Assembly: GCA_025450555.1 (NCBI GenBank)
Contig: JANWHF010000155.1
Location: 1 to 22,373, forward strand
Source: Tepidisphaeraceae bacterium
GTDB lineage: Bacteria > Planctomycetota > Phycisphaerae > Tepidisphaerales > Tepidisphaeraceae
Direction: 5' to 3'
DNA: 22,373 nt
Shown here: positions 6,429-14,123 of the stretch, piece by piece
Layout of the letters: each line of letters opens with the position of its first letter
Position numbering within the stretch: the stretch's first letter is position 1
Notes under the pieces: generated by a model
Told to the model about the DNA's origin: nothing
Database searches by the model: none
Seen by the model: the letters and a program-made list of their open reading frames with translations, nothing else
Translations under genes and position numbers: made by a program

Positions 6429-8600
6429 ATGTTCAAACTGGTTTTGCTTGCTGCTGTGCTGATTGCGTCAACCGGCGCTTTATGCGCCGCCGACACGGCT
6501 CCCGCGCCGGCGAATCGCCCGATCGATGAGGATCGGCTTTCTTTTCAAACCTCCGGCCCATGGTCGCCGCGCGTCGATCTGAATGCCGATGTGGCGATGG
6601 TGTATGGCATCGGCAAATCGCTTCCCAATCGCCTGGAAGAATGGAAATCGCATGGCTACCGCGTCTACGTGATGACCGGCGTCGCCTGGGGCGATTACCA
6701 GGATTATGTCCACGGCTCCTGGAACGGCACCAGGCACGAAGATGAAGAGCAGATGCTCAAGAACGGCTCGGCCAAGGGGCATGGGAATGACGTCTATTAC
6801 ATGTCGCCGGGCGAGGATTACGGAAAATATTTATCGCAGGGCGTGCTTCGCGCGCTGGATGCCGAGGCGCAGGCGGTTTGCCTGGAGGAGCCGGAGTTCT
6901 GGGTTGAAACTGGATGGGAACCCAACTTCAAGCGACAGTGGCAGAATTACTATCACGAAGCCTGGCAGGCGCCCGATTCTTCGCCGGAGGCGCAATATCG
7001 CGCGTCAAAGCTGAAGTATTTGCTTTATCGCAAGGCGCTTTCGCAGGTGTTCGATGCGGTTCATCAATATGCCAAGGCGCATGGCCGGGAGATCCCCTGC
7101 TACGTCGCAACGCATTCACTGATCAACTATGCCGACTGGCGAATCGTCAGCCCCGAATCTTCGCTGATCAACGTGGGCTGCGACGGATACGTCGCCCAGG
7201 TCTGGACCGGCACCGCGCGCACGCCCAATGTCTACGATGGAAAACTGCGCGAGCGCACATTTGACTCGGCGTTTCTCGAATATGGCGCGATGCAGAATCT
7301 CGTGCGCGCCAGCGGCCGGCGGGTCTGGTATCTCAATGATCCCGTTGAGGACAATCCACGCCATACCTGGGAAGATTACCGCGGCAACTGGGAAAGCACG
7401 CTGACGGCCTCGCTCCTGCAGCCGGAGGTCTGGCGGTATGAGATCATGCCCTGGCCGCAGCGGATTTTCCTGGGACGGTATCGCTCGTCCGCGCAATCGC
7501 GCCGGCGCGACCCAATTCCAAAGGATTACGAAACCGAGCTTCAAGCAGTCATTTCCGCGATGGGCGACATGAAGCAGCCAGCCAGTGCCACGCGATGGGA
7601 AGCTGCCGGGACACAAGGAATAGGAGTGCTCGTTTCCGATACGCTGATGTTCCAGCGCGGCGGAGCGGATGCTTCCGATCAACATCTGGGGAGTTTCTTC
7701 GGATTGGCTTTGCCGTTGCTGAAGCGCGGCATGCCGGTCGAACCGGTGCAGATTGAAAATGCAACTGAGCCCGGGTTTCTCGATCGCTATAGGCTGCTGA
7801 TGCTCACTTATCAGGGGCAGAAGCCACCCGATCCAAAGTTTCATGATGTGCTGACGCGCTGGGTGAATGCGGGCGGCGCGCTGGTGGTGATCGATGACGA
7901 CAAGGACCCATTCAATTCCGTGCGCGAATGGTGGAACGAGGGAAAGGAGAAATTTAAAACGCCGCGCGAACAACTATTCAAGCTGCTGGGAGTGCCGGCG
8001 GATGCGCAAGGGCTGCATCGTGTGGGTCGAGGCGCTGTCGTTTTGGAATCGGCTTCTCCTGCGGGACTCACTTATCAGCCAAATGGGTCGGATCAAATTC
8101 GCGGTTGGGCAAAGAAGGCGGCGGATGCCGTGCAGCTTCCGTGGAAAGAGTCGTCAGCGCTCGTACTTCGGCGCGGCCCATATCTAATTGCTGCCGGGAT
8201 CGAGGAAACAGGAGCCGATCTTCCGCCGGTTGTGTTGCGCGGGAGATTGATCTCGCTGTTTGACCCGTCACTATCAACTGTCAAGGAATTTCCCATTTCG
8301 GCCGGACGAAGGGCTGTGCTGATCGATTTGGATTCCGTGCCCCGGGATCATCAAGGCGTCATCGCCGCGGCATGTCGGGTGCGGGACCAGGTGATCTCGC
8401 CCGACTCCATTTCATTCCGCGCTGATGGGCTCGAAGGAAGCCAGGCAGTGGTATGTGTCGCGATGCGGCAGCAACCTGGTTCCGTCAAAATTGATGGAAA
8501 GCCGATGCCTGCGGATGAATGCACGTACAGCGACGGAATTCTTCGATTGCGGTTCATAAATCATGCACAAGGCGACAGCTTCCTGATCCAAGGCCGCTGA
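6429..8600 (+). CDS. Secreted glycosidase-like protein of unknown specificity
   Basis: 723-aa exported protein. Residues 1-23 (MFKLVLLAAVLIASTGALCA) are a signal peptide. The N-terminal ~370 residues look like a TIM-barrel glycosidase: VYVMTGVAWGDY, then AQAVCLEEPEFWVETGW with paired Glu residues at a strand end, CYVATHSLINYADWRIV, CDGYVAQVWTGTARTPNVY, FLEYGAMQNLVRASGRRVWY and LQPEVWRYEIMPWPQRIF. The next part (about 420-530) reads like the Rossmann/glutamine-amidotransferase-like trimerisation domain of GH42-type enzymes (YRLLMLTYQGQKPPD, LTRWVNAGGALVVIDDD), and the end is a beta-sandwich. I know similar conserved hypothetical proteins from planctomycetes but no characterised one. Start 6429 is chosen for the signal peptide; the ribosome-binding site is poor. 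It stands alone and converges on an esterase gene. Confidence 0.85.
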   Translation: MFKLVLLAAVLIASTGALCAADTAPAPANRPIDEDRLSFQTSGPWSPRVDLNADVAMVYGIGKSLPNRLEEWKSHGYRVYVMTGVAWGDYQDYVHGSWNGTRHEDEEQMLKNGSAKGHGNDVYYMSPGEDYGKYLSQGVLRALDAEAQAVCLEEPEFWVETGWEPNFKRQWQNYYHEAWQAPDSSPEAQYRASKLKYLLYRKALSQVFDAVHQYAKAHGREIPCYVATHSLINYADWRIVSPESSLINVGCDGYVAQVWTGTARTPNVYDGKLRERTFDSAFLEYGAMQNLVRASGRRVWYLNDPVEDNPRHTWEDYRGNWESTLTASLLQPEVWRYEIMPWPQRIFLGRYRSSAQSRRRDPIPKDYETELQAVISAMGDMKQPASATRWEAAGTQGIGVLVSDTLMFQRGGADASDQHLGSFFGLALPLLKRGMPVEPVQIENATEPGFLDRYRLLMLTYQGQKPPDPKFHDVLTRWVNAGGALVVIDDDKDPFNSVREWWNEGKEKFKTPREQLFKLLGVPADAQGLHRVGRGAVVLESASPAGLTYQPNGSDQIRGWAKKAADAVQLPWKESSALVLRRGPYLIAAGIEETGADLPPVVLRGRLISLFDPSLSTVKEFPISAGRRAVLIDLDSVPRDHQGVIAAACRVRDQVISPDSISFRADGLEGSQAVVCVAMRQQPGSVKIDGKPMPADECTYSDGILRLRFINHAQGDSFLIQGR

Positions 8601-8623
8601 CGTATCCCCATCGGTAGGACGTA

Positions 8624-8741
8624 CCTCCCGCCCCCGGTAATCCGGGGGAGGGCTGGGGTGGGGTTTACCGGCAATCGAAAGGTCTATTTCGAACTAAGCA
8701 AAAACCCTCACCCTCCCCTCCCCCGGAGTACCGGGAGAGGG
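8624..8741. repeat. REP-like inverted pair (locus 1)
   Basis: Two copies of a GC-rich palindromic unit in opposite orientation (8624-8666 and 8700-8741) with a 33-bp spacer. The left copy forms CCCCCGG-TAAT-CCGGGGG followed by AGGGCTGGGGTGGGG; the right copy is the reverse form with CCCGG-AGTA-CCGGG. The same pair recurs at 19222-19334. It fills the gap between two convergent genes (ends at 8600 and 8787) and may serve as their shared bidirectional terminator, although no long T-run is present. Confidence 0.8.
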
Positions 8742-8786
8742 AATGAGTCACTCCATTGCCGACGAGGACGTCGGCGTTGCCAACTC

Positions 8787-9941
8787 TTACTTCGCAGCAG
8801 GAGCCGAGTATCCCTGCCAGAGATATTCGAGCGCTTCGGGCAGCGTTTGCTGCTTGACGCTTCCATCCGTGTGCCCGGCATTTTTGGCAAAGACAAACTG
8901 ATAGTGATACCCTTTGGCGGCGAGCACCTTGGCCATTTCTTCGTTGGCTACCACCCAGTCGTGCATGTTGTCGCGCATGGAATTGGGATTGAGTAGATCG
9001 CGATCGCCGACTTCCATCCAGAGACGAACCGGCTTCACCGGGCTGTTGGGAATCAGGCTCTTATGAAATTCCCACGCCCCGCCGGGCGTTTGCGGGTTGT
9101 AGGGCCACTGCTGATTGACGTACGTGCCGGAGTAGGTGAGCACGCGGTGATACCATTCGGGATGGTACCAGGCCATGATCAAGGCGCACGACCCACCGGA
9201 GCTACCGCCCATCGTGGCCCGGCCTTCCGGGTCATCCGTCAGTTTCACGTTGCACTTGGATTCGACCAGCGGCAGCACTTCCTTCTGGACAAACTCCGCA
9301 TAAAGGCCGGACATGGTGTCATATTCGAGTCCGCGCTCGCTGCCCTGAGCATCGCCGCTGCCGTTGCTGATCGAGATGGCGACCATCACCGGCACCTTGT
9401 GCTCGGCAATGAGATTATCGAGCGCGGTGAAAAGCGAACGATCCGGTCCATCCGCGCCGACGATAAAGGGCGCTGCCGTACCGGCGACATATTGCTTGGG
9501 CACATACACCGCGACTCGGCGTGTGTAGGGCGCGGCGTGACTGGTCGTCACATTCAGCTTGGCGGGATTTTCGGGATCAGGGGTGCCGAAGGTTCCCTGT
9601 TCGCGGGCGATGCCGGGATAGATTTTGCTATCGGACGATTTCATGGTGATCATCGTCACCGTGCCATGAGGCACATCATCCTTGGCCGTCATTTCCGGGG
9701 CGCGGGGATGCGTGGGGCCAATGATGAAGTTCCCATCGGCATTGGGTGGCGGAACGGTTCCGTCGGGAAGCTCTTTCGCTTCGACGTAGCCGGGCGTGTG
9801 CGGATCGCGCGCGGGCGGCTGGGGGCGATTGCGCCGCGCCGGACGAGCCGGCGCGTTGGGCGGCGTTTGTGCCGGGGCCATCGCAGGAAGACCGGCCATC
9901 ATCCCGACCATCAACGCAGTGCCCAATAGCTTCTTTTTCAT
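8787..9941 (-). CDS. Secreted esterase (Fes/esterase-D-type alpha/beta hydrolase)
   Basis: 384-aa exported serine hydrolase. A signal peptide (about residues 1-24) is followed by a Pro/Arg-rich linker to about residue 50. The alpha/beta-hydrolase domain has the nucleophile Ser247 in GGSSGG, an acidic residue in EVGDRD (Asp313 or 315) and His357 in AGHTDG. This is the esterase family that includes enterochelin esterases and the feruloyl/acetyl-xylan esterases of polysaccharide degraders, so it probably cleaves ester side groups or siderophore esters outside the cytoplasm. Start ATG 9941 has TTAGGA four bases upstream. A second enzyme of the same kind lies at 21425-22318 and shares the block EYDTxSxxYAxF...LTDDPxGRA. 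Next to glycosidase-like genes a glycan role is more likely than iron uptake; no TonB receptor is in the window. Confidence 0.88.
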   Translation of the reverse strand: MKKKLLGTALMVGMMAGLPAMAPAQTPPNAPARPARRNRPQPPARDPHTPGYVEAKELPDGTVPPPNADGNFIIGPTHPRAPEMTAKDDVPHGTVTMITMKSSDSKIYPGIAREQGTFGTPDPENPAKLNVTTSHAAPYTRRVAVYVPKQYVAGTAAPFIVGADGPDRSLFTALDNLIAEHKVPVMVAISISNGSGDAQGSERGLEYDTMSGLYAEFVQKEVLPLVESKCNVKLTDDPEGRATMGGSSGGSCALIMAWYHPEWYHRVLTYSGTYVNQQWPYNPQTPGGAWEFHKSLIPNSPVKPVRLWMEVGDRDLLNPNSMRDNMHDWVVANEEMAKVLAAKGYHYQFVFAKNAGHTDGSVKQQTLPEALEYLWQGYSAPAAK

Positions 9942-10131
9942 GGTGTCCTAAGTTTATCTGGAAGAATTCGTTCGCACCTGCCGACGATCAGAAGATCCAC
10001 CAGCGCGGCAATGCACACAAGACCATTTACACGGAATCTTTAACCGCGTTGGCCAAAGCCGATGGCGAAGACCGAATCGTCAAGGAAGTTTCTGGCGATA
10101 TCTCGCATCCGCGCTGGTAAAACGGGAAATC
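9942..10131. other. Divergent intergenic region with a coding-like tail
   Basis: 190 bp between the divergent esterase and BatA-like genes. One plus-strand frame stays open to a TAA at 10118-10120 and ends in residues such as HKTIYTESLTALAKADGED, which read like protein. The frame has no ATG after 9942, so either it is a degraded 3' end of a lost gene or a chance reading frame. Both divergent promoters must also lie here; I cannot place them firmly. Confidence 0.35.
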
Positions 10132-11778
10132 ATGTTCTTTGCCGCGCCATGGTGGTTGATTGGACTGGCGCCCTGGGGGGCGATGGCGGTCTGGCTGTTG
10201 CGCGGCCGGCGGCGGCGGGTGCGCGTGCCGTTCGTCATATTTTGGAAGGATGCGGAAAGGACCGAGCCGCCTCGTCGCGGGTTTCAGTGGCCGCCGGCGT
10301 GGGTCGTGCTGGCAATGTTGGGCGCGCTGCTAGCGATCGTGGGTGCCGGAAGACCTCATTCGCGATGGCCGGCCGGTAGCCAACCCATCACGATCATCGT
10401 GGATCGCGGGATCACGATGTCGGCTGGAAATGAGCCGCGCTTTCGACAGGTGGCGAGGCAGGTCGAGGAACAGCTTGCAAATGAACTGCCTTCCTGGACC
10501 TCCGTGGAACTGATTGATGTCCCCGGCAGCGAAACGATAGCTCGCGTCAACAACTGGAGACCACAAGTCGATGCGATGCCGATGACCGCGTACGACACTC
10601 GCGATGCCTTGATCGCGATGGTTCACCAAAAGCTCAAAGAATCCATCGGCATGGTAATCGCTATATCAGATCAGCCGATCGATATTTCTGATCCTCGCCT
10701 GATCCAATGTCCGTCATCGACTCCAGTCGATGCCATCTTGATTACGCGACTTGCAGCCCGCGACAAGCCAGCGGCGCAAATCATGGTGGAATTGCTGAAT
10801 GAATCGGCTCGCTCCAAAGCAACCGTACAAATCACAACCGATGACCAGTCATCGAGTCGGGCGGTCGATCTTCCGCCACGAGGCCAACGCGCAAATTATT
10901 TTTTCGATCCGAAGAGCCTGGCCGATCGCCTCGAAGCGAGCATCATCGATGGCGGCGCTCCAGCCAACAATCATGCATGGCTCGTGCGCGAAGGCTCCTA
11001 CCCAAAAATCCAAATCGAGACGACGCTCGACCCGGCCATCCAGCGAATGATCGACGTCTATTCGCGAAACCGGCCGCCGACGAACGGCGCCGAGACGGTG
11101 CGCGTATGTGGATCGCTTCAGGACTTGCCGGATGACGGGACCGGCATCATCGTTTACCCATCGCGCGAAACGGTTCGATTCCAATCGTTATCTTTTGCCA
11201 GCCATCCAATCCTGGAACATGTTGATCTAAAATCAATTTCCGCCGATGGACTGACGATCTCCTTAGCCGCGCCGCAAGGATGGACGCCGTTGATTTCAAT
11301 GGGCGACCGAATCCTGGCCGCCTACCGCACCGTGCCGCATCGCGCCGTTTGGATCGGATTCGATTCGCCGGCGTGGGAGCGCACGCCTGACTTCGTGATC
11401 TTCTGGGCCAACCTGCTGGATTGGGTTGGCTCGGGGGGCCAGGGGTATGTCAGCCATCCATTGACCGAGGTAAACCCGGCTTGGCAGATGATTACAGCGC
11501 CCGGCCTTTCACCCTCCCCCCCAAGCGGAGAATGGCCGGGCCTCTACAAGAACCCAATCGATGGGCAAACCATGGCCGTCAATGCGCCGGTCATCGAAAC
11601 CAAGCCTTTTATCGACAACACCTGGCCCAACCGGCTCTCGGCGGCGTTGGAAGACGGATCCCACGGCTTCGATTTAACTCGTGTATTGCTCGCGATTGCG
11701 TTGCTTTTTGGACTATCTGCCGTGCTGACGGTTCACCGGTCAAACTTGACACCGTATAATGCGGGTCGTACGTTTTAA
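10132..11778 (+). CDS. BatA-like membrane protein with degenerate von Willebrand A domain
   Basis: 548-aa inner-membrane protein with the BatA (aerotolerance-type) N-terminus: FFAAPWWLIGLAPWGAMAVWL (residues 2-22) as the first membrane segment, VRVPFVIFW, a second segment at about 57-72, and a last one near 515-535 (RVLLAIALLFGLSAVLTV). After segment 2 the sequence PITIIVDRGITMSAG (85-99) sits where VWA proteins have the MIDAS metal site D-x-S-x-S; here it is D91-x-G-x-T, so two metal-ligating serines are replaced. The middle (about 190-480) is an extracytoplasmic region resembling the ligand part of such proteins. Homologues are usually encoded with a MoxR ATPase and a DUF58 protein, both missing here. 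GGGAAA precedes the ATG by a short gap. It leads a same-strand run with the STAS, RsbW and rhomboid genes. Confidence 0.78.
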   Translation: MFFAAPWWLIGLAPWGAMAVWLLRGRRRRVRVPFVIFWKDAERTEPPRRGFQWPPAWVVLAMLGALLAIVGAGRPHSRWPAGSQPITIIVDRGITMSAGNEPRFRQVARQVEEQLANELPSWTSVELIDVPGSETIARVNNWRPQVDAMPMTAYDTRDALIAMVHQKLKESIGMVIAISDQPIDISDPRLIQCPSSTPVDAILITRLAARDKPAAQIMVELLNESARSKATVQITTDDQSSSRAVDLPPRGQRANYFFDPKSLADRLEASIIDGGAPANNHAWLVREGSYPKIQIETTLDPAIQRMIDVYSRNRPPTNGAETVRVCGSLQDLPDDGTGIIVYPSRETVRFQSLSFASHPILEHVDLKSISADGLTISLAAPQGWTPLISMGDRILAAYRTVPHRAVWIGFDSPAWERTPDFVIFWANLLDWVGSGGQGYVSHPLTEVNPAWQMITAPGLSPSPPSGEWPGLYKNPIDGQTMAVNAPVIETKPFIDNTWPNRLSAALEDGSHGFDLTRVLLAIALLFGLSAVLTVHRSNLTPYNAGRTF

Positions 11779-11916
11779 AATACGATATTACGAGGGCGCA
11801 GCGGCAGGGACCTGTCTGGCCATCGTGGTTTTCCGGTCACCGGCATTGTTCGACTGTCGGCCGGTGGTCGGCGCGACATGCTCCTGATGCGCGCTCTTCA
11901 CCTGAAGGAAACTGGC

Positions 11917-12279
11917 ATGGCCGAACCCATTCCGCCCGTTGCGGTGACCCATTTCAAGGACATCCGCATCGTCGAGTTCACCAACAACCGCATTCTGGAC
12001 GAGGCCAACATCACCGAAATCGGGAACACCCTGACTTCGCTGATCGAGGAACGCGAAAACCCCAGGGTGCTGCTCGACTTTGCCGCCGTCGATCATCTCA
12101 GCAGCGCCGCGCTGGGCACGCTGATCAATGCCAACAACAAGATCCGCGAACGTGGCGGCCAGTTGCGCTTGACGAACATCAAGCCGCAGATTTTGGAAGT
12201 CTTCGTCATCACGAAGCTCAACAAGCTTTTCAAGATTTTGCCGACACGGGATGAAGCGATTGCCAGCTTCAATCAGTAA
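11917..12279 (+). CDS. STAS-domain anti-sigma factor antagonist
   Basis: 120-aa single-domain protein of the SpoIIAA/RsbV type, which in its unphosphorylated form binds an RsbW-like kinase and frees a sigma factor or other target. The domain runs through IRIVEFTNNRILDE, VLLDFAAVDHLSSAALGTLI and LRLTNIKPQILEVFVITKLNKLF. The conserved phosphorylatable Ser is in HLSSAALG. Start ATG 11917 has AAGGAA seven bases upstream; an earlier ATG at 11878 has none. The RsbW-type gene follows 90 bp later, and the pair forms the core of a partner-switching system. The phosphatase that would reset it (PP2C/RsbU-type) is not in the window. Confidence 0.92.
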   Translation: MAEPIPPVAVTHFKDIRIVEFTNNRILDEANITEIGNTLTSLIEERENPRVLLDFAAVDHLSSAALGTLINANNKIRERGGQLRLTNIKPQILEVFVITKLNKLFKILPTRDEAIASFNQ

Positions 12280-12369
12280 GCCTGGAACACGCGCGCCTTG
12301 AATCTTCGATGGCATCGTCCGAAGCGGATCAATCACGACAAGCGCTTGTTGCCTTCTAGAGAAATCCGA

Positions 12370-12879
12370 ATGAATGTGGGCGGTTCGAAACGTCGTGGCG
12401 GGCAAAAACCTCGCCAAACACGTTCGCGCCGAACTGCTAAAGGCCCCAAGCCCCCCCCTTCCCGCCGATCATCGGCTGCCGAACGGCTTTCCTATGTCAT
12501 TGCTTCGGAGATGAGTCAGGGGGCCAGGGTGCAGCAGGAAATTCTTGATTCGGTCATTCGCCATGGCTTCGAGGGGCATGGCTTCTTCGCAATCAAGCTG
12601 GCGCTGGAAGAGGCGCTGGCTAATGCGATCAAGCATGGCAATCGCTTAGATCCAGACAAAAAGGTCAAAATCCACGCGCAGGTGTCGGCCAAGCGGTTGA
12701 AGGTGACCATCGAAGATGAAGGGACCGGCTTCGATCGCCAGCATGTCCCTGATCCCACCGCCGACGAAAATCTCGAAAAGTGCAGCGGCCGCGGTATTCT
12801 GCTGATGGAATCCTACATGACGCGCGTCCGCTGGGATCGCGGCGGGCGACGGGTCACGCTCTTGAAAGAGATCAAATGA
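12370..12879 (+). CDS. RsbW-type serine kinase / anti-sigma factor (HATPase_c_2)
   Basis: Partner-switching kinase that should phosphorylate the STAS protein encoded just upstream and sequester a target such as a sigma factor. The GHKL ATPase motifs are all present: N box EEALANAIKHGN, G1 box DEGTGFD, and G2 box GRGILLMESY near the C-terminus. The first ~40 residues are a Lys/Arg-rich extension (KRRGGQKPRQTRSRR) with many prolines, probably disordered. Start ATG 12370 is taken; a TTG at 12298 would lengthen the product by 24 residues, and ribosome-binding sites are weak for both. Canonical RsbW is about 160 aa, so the 169-aa length fits. The rhomboid gene begins 48 bp after the stop. Confidence 0.9.
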   Translation: MNVGGSKRRGGQKPRQTRSRRTAKGPKPPPSRRSSAAERLSYVIASEMSQGARVQQEILDSVIRHGFEGHGFFAIKLALEEALANAIKHGNRLDPDKKVKIHAQVSAKRLKVTIEDEGTGFDRQHVPDPTADENLEKCSGRGILLMESYMTRVRWDRGGRRVTLLKEIK

Positions 12880-12927
12880 ACGCTTTAAGGGCTCGTTGGG
12901 ATTCCGCCACGCTCGGCAATTGACGCC

Positions 12928-14109
12928 ATGTTTTTACCGCTCCGCACCGACAGCCCCCTCCGCCACTCGCCCTACATGAATTGGGCGCTGATTGTGGCCA
13001 ACACGATTGTCTTCCTGGTGACCTTGTTCACCGGCAATCACGGCGGAGCAAATTACGTGATGGATCATTTTGCTCTTTCGTCGCGCCAGCCTGAAGTGTA
13101 TCAATTCTTCACTTACCAGTTCCTTCATTCCGGCTGGCTTCACATCGCCGGCAATATGTTGTTCCTCTACATCTTCGGGAACAACGTCAACGACCGAATG
13201 GGCCACATTGGTTATCTGGCGTTTTACCTGGCTGGAGGCGTCTGCTCCGGATTGGCGTACGTCGCGACACAATCGAACGGCGTGCCGATGGTCGGCGCCA
13301 GCGGCGCGATCTCGGCCGTGACCGGCGCCTATCTGGTGCTGCTGCCGCGATCGAATGTAACCGTGTTTTTCTGGTATTTCATCATCGGCTCCTATGATGT
13401 GCCGAGCATCTGGTTCATCCTGTTTTTCTTCGGCTACGACATCTTCCTGAATTTTGCCGGCGGCGATCAGGTGGCGCACATGGCCCACATCGGCGGCACC
13501 ATCTATGGGATCATGATTTGTTCCGGGCTTCTCGTATTTCACCTGCTCCCGCGCGATCACTTCGATATTGTCGCTTTGGCGCAGCGGTGGAACCGTAGGC
13601 GCCAATACCGGGACATGGTCAGCAAGGGTTACAACCCCTTCGATTACACGCGCGTCACCGAGCCGCCCAATCACCGCGCCGCCCCCCTTCCGCTGAGTCC
13701 AACAACGCAGAGCGTCATGGAGCTTCGCGGCGCGATCTCGCAGGCCATTTCAGCTCATGATCTCGATCTGGCTGCAAAGCTGTATCTGGAACTCAAAGTA
13801 GTCGATCCGCAGCAGGTGTTGGCCGCCCAGAATCAGCTCGATGTGGCCAATCATCTGGCCCATCAACAGCTTTACCCGCAGGCCGCCGAGGCATATGAAG
13901 CGTACTTACGCCAATATCCAAGAACCGGTCAGATCGAGCAGGTCGAGCTGATGCTTGGGCTGATCTACGCCCGCTATCTCTCGCAAAATGAAAAGGCGCG
14001 GGAACACCTGACGCGCGCGATCGAGAAGCTGCATGGCGATCGTGAAATTGCGCTGGCGCGCGATGAATTGGCGCGCCTTGGCCCGCCGCCACCCGCTCCC
14101 ACTCCCTAG
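12928..14109 (+). CDS. Rhomboid-family intramembrane serine protease with C-terminal TPR region
   Basis: 393-aa polytopic membrane protease. The rhomboid core (about residues 15-210) has at least six membrane segments, the His72/Asn76 pair (LHIAGNMLF), the nucleophile Ser125 in GASGAI and the catalytic His187 in AHIGGTIYG, matching His150, Asn154, Ser201 and His254 of E. coli GlpG. After a cytoplasmic linker (RWNRRRQYRDM... to about 245), residues about 265-385 form helical TPR-like repeats (AISAHDLDLAAKLYLEL, LYPQAAEAYEAYLRQYP), a common partner-binding fusion. The tail is Pro-rich. No good ribosome-binding site precedes ATG 12928, but it is 48 bp behind the RsbW-type gene. The gene ends 14 bp before the convergent proA stop. 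Substrate unknown. Confidence 0.92.
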   Translation: MFLPLRTDSPLRHSPYMNWALIVANTIVFLVTLFTGNHGGANYVMDHFALSSRQPEVYQFFTYQFLHSGWLHIAGNMLFLYIFGNNVNDRMGHIGYLAFYLAGGVCSGLAYVATQSNGVPMVGASGAISAVTGAYLVLLPRSNVTVFFWYFIIGSYDVPSIWFILFFFGYDIFLNFAGGDQVAHMAHIGGTIYGIMICSGLLVFHLLPRDHFDIVALAQRWNRRRQYRDMVSKGYNPFDYTRVTEPPNHRAAPLPLSPTTQSVMELRGAISQAISAHDLDLAAKLYLELKVVDPQQVLAAQNQLDVANHLAHQQLYPQAAEAYEAYLRQYPRTGQIEQVELMLGLIYARYLSQNEKAREHLTRAIEKLHGDREIALARDELARLGPPPPAPTP

Positions 14110-14123
14110 CTTCGTCTGGTCAT

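Noticed and set aside
7116..7973. 285-codon minus-strand open frame within the glycosidase-like gene
   Set aside because: It is antisense to a strongly protein-like reading frame with conserved blocks, and has no independent support.
9063..9929. 288-codon plus-strand open frame opposite the esterase gene
   Set aside because: The minus-strand frame has a signal peptide and a catalytic triad; the plus-strand frame has neither a start signal nor motifs.
11830..11870. ACCGGC/GCCGGT inverted repeat ahead of the STAS gene
   Set aside because: Six-base arms in GC-rich DNA are common by chance, and no promoter or terminator elements accompany them.
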